The notes beneath the pieces are model-generated. The model ran no database searches. It was given only the letters and a program-made list of their open reading frames with translations, and was not told the origin of the DNA. A DNA stretch of 64,000 nt from Zea mays (taxonomy: Eukaryota > Streptophyta > Magnoliopsida > Poales > Poaceae), in contig NC_050097.1 in the NCBI RefSeq assembly GCF_902167145.1, positions 116,531,982-116,595,981 on the forward strand. Reading direction: 5' to 3'. Position numbers and translations under genes: made by a program. Of the stretch, positions 22,551 through 34,961 are shown piece by piece (the first letter of the stretch is position 1; each line of letters begins with the position of its first letter).

Positions 22551-25500
22551 AAGGCTGGCTAGAAAAGAGCTCAGGGTACTTAGCTTTCAAATCATCTTCT
22601 CTTTCCTAGGTTGCTTCTTCTTCTGAGTGATGACCCCGTTTGACTTTGCATATCCTGATGGTGCTTCTCCGAGTGACCCGGTCTGCTGTCTCCAAAATCT
22701 GAGTTGGCTTCTCAATATATGTCAGATTTTCTTGAACTTCAAGATCCTCTATTGGCAGCTGCTCTTCTGGCACTCTCAAGCATTTCTTCAGTTGAGACAC
22801 ATGGAACACATCATGCACAGCTGGCAGCTTTGGTAAACTGAGTTGATATGCCACTTCACCACGCCTTGCTTGAATCTGGTATGGCCCGATGTATCGAGGT
22901 GCTAGCTTGCCTTTGACTCTGAATCTTTTGATTCCTCTGATTGGTGACACCTTTAAGTAGACATAGTCTCCTACTTCAAAACTCAGTTCTCTTCTTCGGG
23001 TGTCAGCATAGCTTTGCTATCTAGACTGCACTGCCTTCAGATTCTCTTGGACCATTCTAATGTTCTCTTCGGCTTCAAGCAAAATATCTGGACCGAACAC
23101 CTGCCTTTCGCCAGGTTGGTCCCAATGCAATGGAGTCCTGCAATTCCTCCCATAAAGCGCTTCAAACAGTGACATCTTCAGACTGGCCTGGTAGCTGTTG
23201 TTGTAAGAGAATTCTGCATACGGTAGCCTCTTGTCCCAACCTATCTTGTCTTGCAAAGCACCAACTCTCAACATGTTTTCAAGAATCTGGTTGGTTCTCT
23301 CTGTTTGACCATCTGTCTGCGGGTGATAAGCTGAGCTGAACTTCAAGTGTGTGCCCAAAGCTTCATGCAACTGCTGCAAAAAATGAGAGGTGAACTGAGT
23401 GCCTCTATCTGATACTATCTTCTTTAGAACGCCATGCAAGCACACAATCCGAGACATGTATAGTTCGGCCAACATCGCACTGTTGTAGGTGGTCTTGACT
23501 GGTATGAAATGGGCCACCTTTGTTAAATAGTCCACTACTACCCAGATGGAGTCATAACCAGTACAAGTGTGAGGCAACCCGACTATAAAGTCCATCCCAA
23601 TCTCATCCCATTTCCACTGAGGGATCTGCAACGGCTGCAACAAACCTGCAGGTCTCTGATGTTCTGCTTTAATCCTCTGACAACTGTCACATACAACCAC
23701 ATACTCTGCTATCTCCCTTTTCATAACGTACCACCAGAATCATTTCTTCAGGTCTTAGTACATCTTCTCGCTACCAAGATGTATAGAATATGTTGTCTCA
23801 TGAGCTTCCTTGAGAATCAGTTCCCGGATCAATTTGATGTCGGGAACGCACAGTCTATCCTTGAACCATACCACTCCTTCTGCGTCTTCACAGAAATCCT
23901 TGCCTTTTCCATCTATGATCAGCTGCCGGATCTCGTTGATCTTCTCATCATCCTTCTGGCCCTTCCTGATGTCTTGCTCTAGAGTGGGTTCCAACTCAAT
24001 TGTCACCCCTTGGGTGTTGTTCAGAAATCCGAGACTCAATCTATCGAATTCCTTCGCTAGCTCATACGGCATCCGGGTGAGTGGCCAACATATTAACTTG
24101 ACTCTTTCTGCTAAGAGCATCTGCAACCACATTTGTCTTGCCTGGATGATAATGAATCTCCAGCTCATAATCTTTGATCATCTCTAGCCATCTTCGATGT
24201 CTCATGTTTAGCTCTGACTGAGTGAATATATATTTGAGGCTATTGTGGTCTGTGTAGATATCACACTTCTGCCCATACAAATAATGCCTCCAGGTCTTCA
24301 ATGCATGAACCACGGCTGCTAATTCTAGGTCATGAGTAGGATAATTCTTCTCATGAATCTTCAACTGGTGGGACGAGTATGCCACTACTCTCCCTTCCTG
24401 CATTAACACACATCCCAGTCCGATGTACGAAGCATCACAATATACTGAGAATGGCTTGTGAACATCTGGCAGAATCAATATTGGTGCCGTCGTAAACTTC
24501 TCCTTCAATGTCTCAAATGACTTTTGGCATGCTGGGGTCCACTTGAACTCAACCTTCTTTGCCAACAAGGCTGTCATTGGCCTAGCAATCTTAGAGAAAC
24601 CTTCGATGAAACGTCGATAATAACCGGCCATTCCAATGAAACTCTTGATTCCTCGAACATCTTTTGGTGCTTTCCAGTCCAAAATAGCTGCTACCTTCTT
24701 CGGATCTACAACCAATCCCTCTCGGTTTATAATGTGACCCAAGAACAGGACTTCACTAATCCAGAACTCGCACTTGTTGAGCTTGGCATATAACTGACAA
24801 TCTTGTAGCCTCTAAAGTACTTTCCTCAAATGTTCCTCGTGTTGTTGCTCATTCTGGGAATATATGAGAATATCATCAATGAACACCACTACAAACTTGT
24901 CGAGGTAGTCCATGAACACATTGTTCATCAGGTACATGAAATAAGCTAGCGCATTCGTCAAACTGAATGACATGACCATGAACTCATATAGCCCATATTT
25001 GGTGATGAATGCTGTCTTCAGTATATCCGAAGGTCGAATTCTGAGTTGATGATAACCTGACCTCAGATCTATCTTTGAGAACACACTGGCTCCTCTCAAC
25101 TGATCGAAAAGGTCTTCAATTCGAGGTAGGGGGTACTTGTTCTTGACAGTGACTTCATTCAAGGATCTGTAGTCAATGCACATCCTCTTTGTTCCGTTCT
25201 TCTTCTCCACAAATAGCACTGGGGCTGCCCAAGGCGAGGTACTTGGTCTGATGTAGCCTTTATCTAACAACTCATCAATCTGCTTCTTGAGTTCCACCAA
25301 TTCTGGTTCGGACACTCGATAGGCTCTTTTAGAAATAGGGGTGGTGCCTGATATAAGCTCAATGACAAATTCAACTTTCCTTTCAGGTGGCATACCTGGT
25401 AACTCCTCGGGAAACACATCTAGGAATTCTGATACTACATTGATAGCCTCTGATGGTTCAACTTCCTCAATATGGGCGGTGACTCGGTGATAGCTTCCTT

Positions 25501-25981
25501 TCCTTGGTTCAGACAAGACCAACTCTACCAACACTTCTTCTCCTGATAGGGACACTAACTTCATCGTTCTCTTGTAACAGCTAAGACTGGCTTGATATTT
25601 GGTTAGCTAATTCATCCCTTGGATGACATCTATAGTTGCATCCTGGTTACCCATAACTATTAGATCAGCGGGGAACTCTATCCCCCTTATTTGAACTCTT
25701 GCACTAGGGCAAAATCTATCCATTTGGGTTCTTCCACCAATTGAACTAACCCTCATAGGTGGATACATGGGTGCTACTGGTATATTATGTGATTCTACCC
25801 ATGATGCAGTCACAAAAGAATGCGTTGCTCCAGTATCAAATAACACATTTGCAGAATGGTACTCGACTGAAAACATACCTAGTGCCACTCCTGGAGTCTC
25901 CTGGACTGTGCCGGCATCCAAGTGGTTCACCTTTCCATACTGGGCATGAGGCTGCCCACGGTTGTTACCTCCTTGCTGCAT
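22549..25981 (-). pseudogene. pol: Gypsy pol polyprotein (protease to chromodomain), decayed
   Basis: Read leftward, the aspartic protease shows LFDTGATHSF (about 25820-25850). Reverse transcriptase runs 25564-24812, with FIDD near 24872-24883; the usual PFGLTNAPA motif has decayed to SFSLTNALA. RNase H is inside 24742-24062. Integrase has the SCQRIKAEHQRP zinc region and D-D-E residues in MDFIVGLP, SDRGTQF and QTERTNQ. A GPYQI...VFHVSQLKK C-terminus and chromodomain remnant follow to the stop at 22549. Breaks: stop codons at 25607-25609, 24812-24814, 23755-23757, 23740-23742, 23017-23019 and 22606-22608, and one frameshift within 24062-24168. Most stops are TAG or TGA where the family normally has Gln, Arg or Trp. 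Confidence 0.9.
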
Positions 25982-25992
25982 TGCATTCTGAC

Positions 25993-27153
25993 TGAAAGTC
26001 GCCTAGAGGGGGGTAAATAGGGCGAATCTGAAATTTATAAACTTAAGCACACACTACAAGCCGGGGTTAGCGTTAGAAGTATAAACAAGTCAGAAAGAGA
26101 GGGCGAAAACAAATCACAAGCGAAAAAGAGTGGATGACACGGTGATTTGTTTTACCAAGGTTCGGTTCTTGCAAACCTACTCCCCGTTGAGGTGGTCACA
26201 AAGACCGGGTCTCTTTCAACCCTTTCCCTCTCTCAAACGGTCACCTAGACCGAGTGAGCCTTTCTCCTCAATCAAATGGGACACTAAGTCCACTACAAGG
26301 ACCACCACAACTTGGTGTCTCTTGTTTTGATTACAAGTGATTTGAACACAAGAAATAAGGAAGAAGAAAAGCAATCCAAGCGCAGGAGCTCAAATGAACA
26401 TAAATGTCTCTCTCTAGTCTCTAATTTGGTTGAAGTGATTCCAGACTTGGGAGAGGATTTGATCTCTTTGTTTTGTGTCTTGTATTGAATGCTATAGCTC
26501 TTGTATGAGGTGTGAAGGCTGAAAACTTGGATGCAATGAATGGTGGTGGTTGGGGGGTATTTATAGCCCCAACCACCAAAGGAGCCGTTGGTGGAGGCTG
26601 CTGTCGCATGGCGCACCGGACAGTCCGGTGCGCCAGCCACGTCACCCGGCCGTTGGGTTCTGACCATTGGAGCTTCTGACTTCTGGGCCACTGGACAGTC
26701 CGGTGGTGCACCGGACAGGTCCTGTAGACTGTCCGGTGCGCCTTCTGGCTCTGCTCTGACTTCTGCGCGCACTGTAGCGCATTAACTGCTCGTTGCAGAC
26801 GACCGTTGGCGCTGTGTAGCCGTTACTCCGCTGGCACACCGGACAGTCCGGTGCTACACCGGACAGTCTGGTGAATTATAGCGGAGTGGCTCCCAGAATT
26901 CCCGAAGGTGGCAAGTTTGGAGTCAGGTTCCCTGGTGCACCGGACAGTCCGGTGCGCCAGATCCAGCCACACTTGGGTTGTCTTTTGCTCTTTCTATTTG
27001 AACCCTTTCTTGGTCCTTTTATTGGTCTGTTGTGAACCTTTGGCACCTGTAGAACTCATAATCTAGAGCAAACTAGTTAGTCCAATTATTTGTGTTGGGC
27101 AATTCAACCACCAAAATCAAATAGGAAAAAGGTGTAAGCCTATTTCCCTTTCA
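25993..27153 (-). repeat. Ji-like 3' LTR (1,161 bp)
   Basis: The plus strand starts TGAAAGTCGCCTAGAGG and ends CCCTTTCA. A TATA box (TATAAATA on the minus strand) is at 26558-26565. A palindrome cluster with CACCGGAC/GTCCGGTG arms lies at about 26614-26957. It resembles the LTR starting at 63613. Confidence 0.88.
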
Positions 27154-27999
27154 ATCTCCCCCTTTTTGGTGATTGATGCCAACACAAACCAAAGCGAATA
27201 TATAAGTGCAGAATTGAACTAGTTTGCATAATGTAAGTGCAAAGGTTGCTTGGAATGAAACCAATAATTATTTCTATTAGATATGCATGGATGGCTTTCT
27301 TCTTATTTAAAATTTTGGACCACGCTTGCACCACCTGTTTTGTTTTGCAAATGTTTTGGAAATTCTTTTCAAGGTTTTTTTTGCAAATAGTCAAAGGTAA
27401 ATGAGTAAGATTTTGAGAAGCATTTTCAAGATTTGAAAATTTTCTCCTCTGTTTCAAATGCTTTTACTTTGACTAAACAAAACTCCCCCTTAATGAAATC
27501 CTCCTCTTAGTGTTCAAGAGGGTTTTAGATATTAATTTTTGAAGAGGGTATACCAATTTGAATTTATATCAAATATAAGATACCAATTAAAAAATCTTCT
27601 CTTAACACAAATTTGAAAGACTATTTTTTTTGAAATTGGTGGTGGTGCAGTCCTTTTGCTTTGGGCTAATACTTTCTCCCCCTTTGGCATGAATCGCCAA
27701 AAACAGATACTTGTGAGTGAAATATAAGCCCTTTGTCAAACTTTCTCCCCCTTTGGAAAAATAATATAGGAGTGAAGATTATACCAAATTGGAGAGCGTT
27801 GTGGAGCGACGGCGAAGGATGAATAAATCAATGGAGTGGAGTGGAAGCCTTTTGTCTTCGCCGAGGACTCCATTTCCCTTTCAATCTATGACTTAGCATA
27901 GTATTCACTTGAAAACACATTAGTCATAGCTCATGAAAGAGATATGATCAAAGGTATATGAATGAGCTATGTGTGCAAAATATCAATCAAAATTCCTAG
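27154..27999 (-). other. Ji-like non-coding region with multiple polypurine tracts
   Basis: The minus strand has GGGGGAG tracts next to the LTR (27154-27168) and again near 27483, 27673 and 27745. No gene is seen. This is the Sirevirus arrangement also found at 638-1407 and 41193-41980. Confidence 0.75.
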
Positions 28000-30900
28000 A
28001 ATCGAGAATATTTAGCTCATGCCTAAGTTTGGTAAACGTTTTCTCATCTAATGGCTTGGTAAAGATATCGGCTAATTGTTCTTTGGTGTTAATATATGCA
28101 ATCTCGATATCCCCCCGTTGTTAGTGATCCCTCAAAAAGTGATACCGAATGGCTATGTGCTTAGTGCGGCTATGCTCAACGGGATTATCCGCCATGCGGA
28201 TTGCACTCTCATTATCACATAGGAGAGGAACTTTGGTTAATTTGTAACCATAGTCCCTAAGGGTTTGCCTCATCCAAAGTAATTGCGCGCAACAGTGTCC
28301 TGCGGCAATATACTCAACTTCGGCGGTAGAAAGAGCTACAGAATTTTGTTTCTTAGAATCCCAAGACACCAGAGATCTTCCCAAGAACTAGCAAGTCCCT
28401 GATGTGCTCTTTCTATCAATCTTACGCCCTGCCCAATCAGCATCTGAATATCCAATTAAATCAAAAGTGGATCCTCTGGGGTACCAAAGGCCAAACTTAG
28501 GAGTATAAACTAAATATCTCAAGATTCATTTCACGGCCCTAAGGTGAACTTCCTTAGGATCGGCTTGGAATCTTGCACACATGCATACGGAAAGCATAAT
28601 ATCCGGTCGTGAAGCACATAAATAGAGTAAGGAACCTATCATCGACCGGTATACCTTTTGATCTACGGATTTACCTCCCGTGTCGAGGTCGAGATGCCCA
28701 TTAGTTCCTATGGGTGTCTTGATGGGCTTGGCATCCTTCATCCCAAACTTGGTGAGTATGTCTTGAATATACTTCGTTTGGCTAATGAAGGTGCCCTCTT
28801 AGAGTTGCTTCACTTGAAATCCTAAGAAATACTTCAACTCCCCCATCATAGACATCTCGAATTTTTGAGTCATGATCCTACTAAACTCTTCACATGTAGA
28901 TTCATTAGTAGACCCAAATATGATATCATCAACATAAATTTGGCATACAAACAAATCATTTGCAAGTGTTTTTGTAAAGAGAGTAGGATCGGCTTTTCCG
29001 ACTTTGAAGCCATTAGTGATAAGAAAATCTCTTAGGCATTCATACCATGCTCTTGGGGCTTGCTTGAGCCCATAAAGCGCCTTAGAGAGTTTATATACAT
29101 GGTTAGGGTACTCACTATCTTCAAAGCCGGGAGGTTGCTCAACATAGACCTCTTCCTTGATTGGTCCATTGAGGAAAGCACTCTTCACGTCCATTTGTTA
29201 AAGCTTGAAGCCATGGTAAGTAGCATAGGCAAGTAATATACGAATTGACTCAAGCCTAGCTACGGGTGCATAGGTTTCACCGAAATCCAAACCTTCGACT
29301 TGTGAATATCCTTTGGCTACAAGTTGGGCTTTGTTCCTTGTCACCACACCATGCTCATCTTGCTTGTTGCGGAAGACCCACTTGGTTCCTACAATATTTT
29401 GATTAGGACGTGGAACTAAATGCCATACCTCATTTCTTATGAAGTTGTTGAGCTCCTCTTGCATCGCCAGCACCCAATCCGAATCTTGAAGCACTTCTTC
29501 TACCCTATGTGGATCAATAGAGGAAACAAAAGCGTAATGTTCACAAAAATGAGCAACACGAGATCGAGTGGTTACCCCCTTATGAATATCGCCAAGGATG
29601 GTGTTCACGGGGTGATCTCGTTGGATTGCTTGGTGGACTCTTGGGTGTGGCGGTCTTGGTCCCTGTTCATCCTCCTTGTCTTGATCTTTTGCATCTCCCC
29701 CTTGATCATTACCGTCTTCTTGAGGTGGCTCAACTTCTTGATCTTCTCCTTCATCATCTTGAGCCTCATCCTCATCTTGAGTTGGTGGAGATGCTTGCAT
29801 GGAGGAAGATGGTTGATCTTGTGCATGTGGAGGCTCTTCGGATTCCTTAGGACACACGTCCCCAATGGACATGTTCCTTAGCACGACGCACAGAGCCTCT
29901 TCATCATCTAGCTCATCAAGATCAACTTGCTCTACTTGAGAGCCGTTAGTCTCATCAAACACAATGTCACAAGAAACTTCAACTAGTCCAGTGGACTTGT
30001 TAAAGACTCTATATGCCCTTGTGTTTGAATCATAACCAAGTAAAAAGCCTTCTACAGCCTTAGGAGCAAATTTAGATTTTCTACCTCTTTTAACAAGAAT
30101 AAAGCATTTGCTACCAAAGACTCTAAAATATGAAACATTGGGCTTTTTACTGGTTAGGAGTTCATATGATGTCTTCTTGAGGATTCAGTGAAGATATAAG
30201 CGGTTGATGGCGTAGCAAGCAGTGTTGATCACCTCGGCCCAAAACCGATCCGAAGTCTTGTACTCATCAAGCATGGTTCTTGCCATGTCCAATAGAGTTC
30301 TATTCTTTCTCTCCACTACACCATTTTGTTGTGGCGTGTAGGGGGAAGAGAACTCATGCTTGATGCCCTCCTCCTCAAGAAAGCCTTCTATTTGTGAGTT
30401 CTTGAACTCCGTCCCGTTGTCGCTTCTTATTTTCTTGATCCTCAAGCCGAACTCATTTTGAGCCCATCTCAAGAAGCCTTTCAAAGTCTCTTGGGTTTGA
30501 GATTTTTCCTGTAAAAAGAATACCCAAGTGAAGCAAGAATAATCATCCACAATAACTAGACAGTACTTACTGCCGCCGATGCTTATGTAAGCTATCGGGC
30601 CGAATAGATCCATGTGGAGTAACTCAAGCGGCCTGTCGGTCGTCATGATGTTTTTGTGTGGATGATGGGCTCCAATTTGCTTCCCTGCTTGACATGCGCT
30701 ACAAACCCTGTCTTTTTCAAAATGAACATTGGTTAGTCCCAAAATGTGCTCTCCCTTTAGAAGCTTATGAAGATTCTTCATCCCAACATGGGCTAGTCGG
30801 CGGCGCCAAAGCCAACCCATGTTAGTCTTAGCAATTAAGCAAGTGTCGAGTTCAGCTCTATTAAAATCTACCAAGTATAGCTGACCCTCTATCACTCCCT

Positions 30901-31240
30901 TAAATGCTACTGAATCATCACTACTTCTAAAGACAGTAACACCTATATCCGTAAAAAGACAGTTGTAGCCCATTTTGCATAATTGAGAAACACAAAGCAA
31001 ATTGTAATATAAAGAATCTACAAGAAAAACATTGGAAATAGAGTGGTCAGGAGATATAGCAATTTTACCCAATCCTTTGACCAAACCTTGATTTCCATCC
31101 CCGAATGTGATAGTTCTTTGGGGATCATTGTTTTTCTCGTAGGAGGAGAACATCTTCTTCTCCCCTGTCATGTGGTTTGTGCACCCGCTATCGATGATCC
31201 AACTTGAGCCCCCGGATGCATAAACCTACAAAACAATTTT
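28000..31240 (-). pseudogene. pol: Sirevirus (Ji-like) pol polyprotein, broken
   Basis: Copia pol read leftward. The protease/integrase part at 31171-30185 shows [41 protein letters not shown] and VVERKNRT. A variable acidic linker and the start of reverse transcriptase lie at 29962-29198. The IYVDDIIFG block lies within 29194-28799. RNase H ([31 protein letters not shown]) lies at 28741-28121. In-frame stops stand at 30185-30187 (TGA), 29198-29200 (TAA), 28799-28801 (TAA), 28526-28528 (TGA), 28388-28390 (TAG) and 28121-28123 (TAA). The polyprotein cannot be expressed whole. Protein similarity to the two Opie-like copies is high but clearly lower than those two share with each other. Confidence 0.9.
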
Positions 31241-31884
31241 CGGCCTTGTTCTTAGGTACCCAAACGGTCTTGGGTCCTTTGACATTAGAAACAAGCACCT
31301 TGGGTACCCAAACACAAGTCTTTGAGCCCTTGTGTTTGTCCCCAACATATTTGGCAACTACTTTGCCTGATTTGTTAGTTAAAACATATGATGCATCAAA
31401 AGTCTTAAATGAAATGTTAGGTTCATTTGATGCAATTGGAGTTCTCTTCTTAGGCAATTTAGCACGGGTTGATTGCCTGGAATGCCTCACTCTTATAAAT
31501 AAAAGCATGATGAGAGCCAGAGTGAGACTTCCTAGAATGAATTCTCCTAATTTTGTGCTCGGGATAACCGGCAGGGTACAAAATGTAACCCTCGTTATCC
31601 TGAGGTATGGGAGTCTTGCCCTTAACAAAGTTAGACAATCTTTTAGGAGGGACATTGAGTTTGACATTTCCTCCTTGTTGGAAGCCAATGCCATCCTTAA
31701 TGCCAGGGCGTCTCCCACTATAGAGCATACTACGAGCAAATTTAAATTTTTCATTTTCTAATTCATGCTCGGCAATTTTAGCATCTAATTTTGCTACATG
31801 ATCATTTTGTTGTTTAATCATAGCAATGTGATCATGAATAGCATCAATGTTAATATCTCTACATCTAGTGCAAATAGTAAACAA
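31188..31884 (-). pseudogene. gag: Sirevirus gag, C-terminal third only
   Basis: Matches the coiled-coil and C-terminal part of the 795-aa Gag at 4621-7008: CTRCRDINIDAIHDH corresponds to CNRCKDFDIDACSDH, then FKFARSMLYSGRRPGIKDGIGF and VWVPK. The frame shifts once, near 31754-31459. The part encoding the gag core and zinc knuckle is missing because sequence identity stops near 31884. Confidence 0.85.
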
Positions 31885-32193
31885 GAAAGAAAAAAACCTC
31901 CTTGCGCCTTGGGCCGAAACTTCGTCTCTGGCCCATTTCTTCAGCCAGTCGGCCCATACTTCACTCAGCCAAGCCCAGTCGTGTGGGAGGTAGCACCGAC
32001 ATGTGGGCCCCTACGCGCAGCCTCCTCCCGTCCACGCGCGGCAAAAGTGCTCGGCTCTAGGCACTATCGAGTGGGACCCATTCGTCAGGTCATCGCCTTC
32101 CTGTAACAACCTTGCGCGGTACCCCCCGCAAGCTCCTCCCCTTGGCCGGTGCGATCTCACCAGGATTCCCGGGCGGCTTCGGGCTCTTGGGGG

Positions 32194-32203
32194 TATAAAA
32201 ATA
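32194..32203 (+). promoter_or_regulatory. TATA box of Tekay-type LTR
   Basis: TATAAAAATA lies about 30 bases before a pyrimidine/purine-rich leader. It shows that this LTR reads rightward. Confidence 0.6.
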
Positions 32204-34228
32204 CTCCCGTCGTACCACCACCGCACGCCCCACCTACTACTCCCTTCGTTGCTCCTCTCCCTTCGCCTGGGCAGCGTTGCCTTCGCCATCGCCGGATTGG
32301 AGGCGATCTCCCGGTTCTGGGTGAAGGGAAGGCCCGTCCGTGCGTGATGGCTCTGGCGAGCTACGGGCGGTGACAGGGCCGTGGCTTGGATTGCCAGGGT
32401 GGCCGAGGTCACCACATCGGAATTTGGAACACCAGCGTCGTTCGTCGACGACGCATGGCGCCTCGAGGTTATTTGATCCCTGAACCAGGATTCTCGTGTG
32501 CATGGCGGAGAGCTCGCCGTGGCGAGTAGAACTTTTTACTTCATCTAGCTAAGCTCGGTTTTGTTCCTCGCCACGTACCAAACGCCACCGTGGGCCATGC
32601 CGGTGTGAGGGTAGACGAGAGATTGAAGTGAGAGATGGGAGAGAGAAAGAAAGGCAGGAGCGCGTGAGGTTGAAGAAGGGTGCGGGACATTGGATCCTGA
32701 GCGTACGGCCAGGATTAGGGCGACGGAAAACGATTCGTTAAGTCGATCTGGACCCTTGATCTCTGATCGCGCGGCCACCATTCGCCCATACCCCTTCGAC
32801 TGGAGATCTTGCATAAGAGACCCTGTGTTCCTCCTCAGTTAACCCACCGTCCTCGACCGTAAAGAAACCCTTACAACCGAGGCCCTGGAATTTATGAATA
32901 GAACCCTGAACTACTCTGGAATTATGTGCGCAGTCCAGGAATTAAAGAAAACAGGAAAAAGAGATTTAGAAATCGATTTTGAGTATAAAAATAATTGCAG
33001 AACTTATATAAATCATAGAAAATTCATATTTAATCCTTTTTAATCCATTCATGTTACATTAATTTTGTTTCAATATTGTCTATCATCTAGTAACTCTGTT
33101 TAACCATAAAACATAGACTAAAATTGTCTACTTAATTTATTCCATGCCAAGCAATTAATTATTAAGAAAATCATAACTACCACACTTTAACTCCGAATTA
33201 ACTCGTTCCAGTTGCGTTAGCTTCGTAATAAAATTATCTACCCTTTGGTAACCTTATTTTATCATGAAACATGTTTGTAAATAATTAATTTGTTTACCCT
33301 ATGTTCATTGGATTAACTTCTTTAATTTAAAATTAAAGTAATATTTTCACTTCCTAGTTGTAGTTTGACTAAAATATGTTTTCTAATCAAGTTATAACTG
33401 GGATTAAAATTAAATTAATGGTTTCTTAGGAATATCTTTCTCACATGATTTATAATAATCAACTTATATCCTAGTTTTCCTATTTAATCACATAAACCTT
33501 CGAGAAATCATAACTCGATAACCGTAGCTCTGAATTTAGTGATTCTTGATCCCATGATCTCGTAGCTTTGCGTAGATCATTATTATTCAGTTTGTATGTA
33601 TGTTTGATGTGATGTTAATTTTCCATACACTGTTTGTCTGTATTGCTACGTTTAGCAGTGAGGACATGTGTCATCTGAAGAGCAAGTTGGTACCTGGAAT
33701 CTCAAGTCCCAGGCAAGTTGTGCCCTTGATCACTTCTTTTTACCCAATCATGTTATTATTAATCATAATGATCTGCATAGGTTAATCGTGATGGGACCCA
33801 ATAGGTTACCCTAGTTTGACTATCTTTATACCTTGTTTACCACTGAATTTTTGGGTAGTACCTGTTATTGCTTTATGTGGTGGTTTTGGGTATAGAGATA
33901 CACATTATTCATGATTATACTTTTATTATCGGTTGTTATTTACTATTCATGTTAAGATCATTATGTTAATTGGAACATGGAGCGACCACCCGGGAAAATA
34001 GTGCTACCACAAGGGTGGTATGGGACGCCCTTGGCTGACTAATTAGGAAAGCTAGTGGAGGACTACCTTACCCAAAAGGGGCAAGGGCAGTAGGGGAGTG
34101 GTCAGTGTAGGGAGGCCCTTGGGTTGATTTTGCTGCGATGGCGGTCAGGCGAGGGGTCCCTACATTGGAGCTTCCTAGAAACTGTAGCGAGTTTTCTGAA
34201 GCTAGTGGAACTTTGTAAAGGCCTCATA

Positions 34229-34233
34229 GTGTT
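34229..34233. repeat. Target site duplication GTGTT (left)
   Basis: A five-base duplication matching 43206-43210 exactly; it brackets the Opie-like element. Confidence 0.95.
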
Positions 34234-34475
34234 TGAAAGGGAAATGTGCCCTTGGGCCATTTCTAAGTATTTTGGTGATTGAGTGCCAACGCAAGTGCTT
34301 AAATGTGAATCTATACCCATGGATGGACAAAGTGCAAATCAAGAGTAAAGGTATGTTTCTAAGCCTTAGTACATTGTTTTGAAGACTAATGTATTGTGTC
34401 TAAGTGCTTGAAACAGGAGAAATCGAGTCAGAGAAAAGTTGGCTGTGTACAGCCAAAAGGCTGTTCGGTCTGGAG

Positions 34476-34892
34476 CACCGGACTGTCCGGTGGTGCACCG
34501 GACAGTGTCCGGTGCGCCAGACTGACTCGGGTGAACTGGCCGCTCTCGGGAATTTACCGGCGACGTACGACTATAATTCACCGGACTGTCCGGTGTGCAC
34601 CGGACTGTCCGGTGAGCCAACGATCGGCCGGGCCAACGGTCGGCCGCGCGATCTGCGCGGGACACGTGGCCGAGCCAACGGCTTGAAGGGGGCACCGGAC
34701 TGTCCGGTGTGCACCGGACATGTCCGGTGTGCACCGGACATGTCCGGTGTGCACCGGACATGTCCGGTGTGCACCGGACATGTCCGGTGCGCCAACGGCT
34801 CTCTGGCGGCCAACGGTCGGCTGTGCCGTTTAAGGAAAGAAATCGGGCACCGGACAGTGTCCGGTGTGCACCGGACTGTCCGGTGCACCAGT
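34476..34892. repeat. Palindrome cluster in Opie-like 5' LTR
   Basis: Many copies of the arms CACCGGAC and GTCCGGTG, joined by different centres (A or T, AT, AGT). Interspersed are GCCAACGG-type motifs. The cluster ends just before the TATA box, so it occupies the upstream regulatory zone. Palindromic zones in this position are known for maize Sirevirus LTRs and have been linked to siRNA targeting. Confidence 0.85.
34711..34790 (+). repeat. Four tandem 20-bp palindromic units
   Basis: The unit GCACCGGACATGTCCGGTGT is repeated four times head to tail, the last unit ending in C. The 3' LTR has a single unit at 42458-42477. Confidence 0.95.
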
Positions 34893-34953
34893 CGACAGAA
34901 GGCAAGATCAGCCTTCCAGATTTGCTCTCAACGGCTCCTAGCTGCCTTGGGGC

Positions 34954-34961
34954 TATAAAAG
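34954..34961 (+). promoter_or_regulatory. TATA box of Opie-like 5' LTR
   Basis: TATAAAAG, followed by the conserved leader GGGACCCCTAGGCGCATGG. The 3' LTR equivalent is at 42620-42627. Confidence 0.8.

Larger units (their letters stand above)
21842..25992 (-). mobile_element. Tekay-type Ty3/gypsy element, 3' half only
   Basis: A minus-strand chromovirus-like gypsy element. From left to right it has a partial 3' LTR (21842-22511), a polypurine tract, and pol from its C-terminus back to the protease. It is cut at 25992 by the Ji-like LTR. Gag and the 5' LTR should continue beyond the Ji-like insertion, but they are absent from the window. This is one sign of a large deletion (see the junction finding). 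The chromodomain-type C-terminus and the LTR start TGTAACACCCTGAATTTGGG are typical of the Tekay/Del clade. Confidence 0.85.
25993..31884 (-). mobile_element. Ji-like Sirevirus, truncated at its 5' side
   Basis: A minus-strand copia element with a complete 3' LTR (25993-27153), polypurine tracts, broken pol and the C-terminal third of gag. Sequence homology ends near 31884, within the gag codons before CTRCRDINIDA, and an unrelated Tekay-type LTR begins. The left flank ctgac (25988-25992) has no matching 5-mer after the next Sirevirus LTR (atggg at 46391). The fragment at 43923-46390 also has an LTR of another family. I therefore treat the two as separate elements. Confidence 0.85.
31885..34233 (+). 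repeat. Tekay-type LTR, left part (left end missing)
   Basis: A plus-strand LTR segment that continues at 43206-43922 after the Opie-like insertion. A TATA box, TATAAAAATA, is at 32194-32203, followed by a GC-rich leader (about 32205-32520) and a long AT-rich non-coding stretch (32880-34228). It starts abruptly at about 31885 against Ji-like gag without a TG terminus, so most of U3 has been lost. The open frames at 32000-32500 are leader sequence and have no recognisable domain. Confidence 0.72.

Noticed and set aside
31798..32814. GC-rich open frames that look like an exon
   Set aside because: They lie around the TATA box and leader of the Tekay-type LTR; the frames overlap on both strands and have no domain.
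34571..34892. Regularly spaced short repeats resembling a CRISPR array
   Set aside because: Units are palindromic LTR sequence with variable centres in a plant retrotransposon; spacers are not unique, and no cas genes exist.
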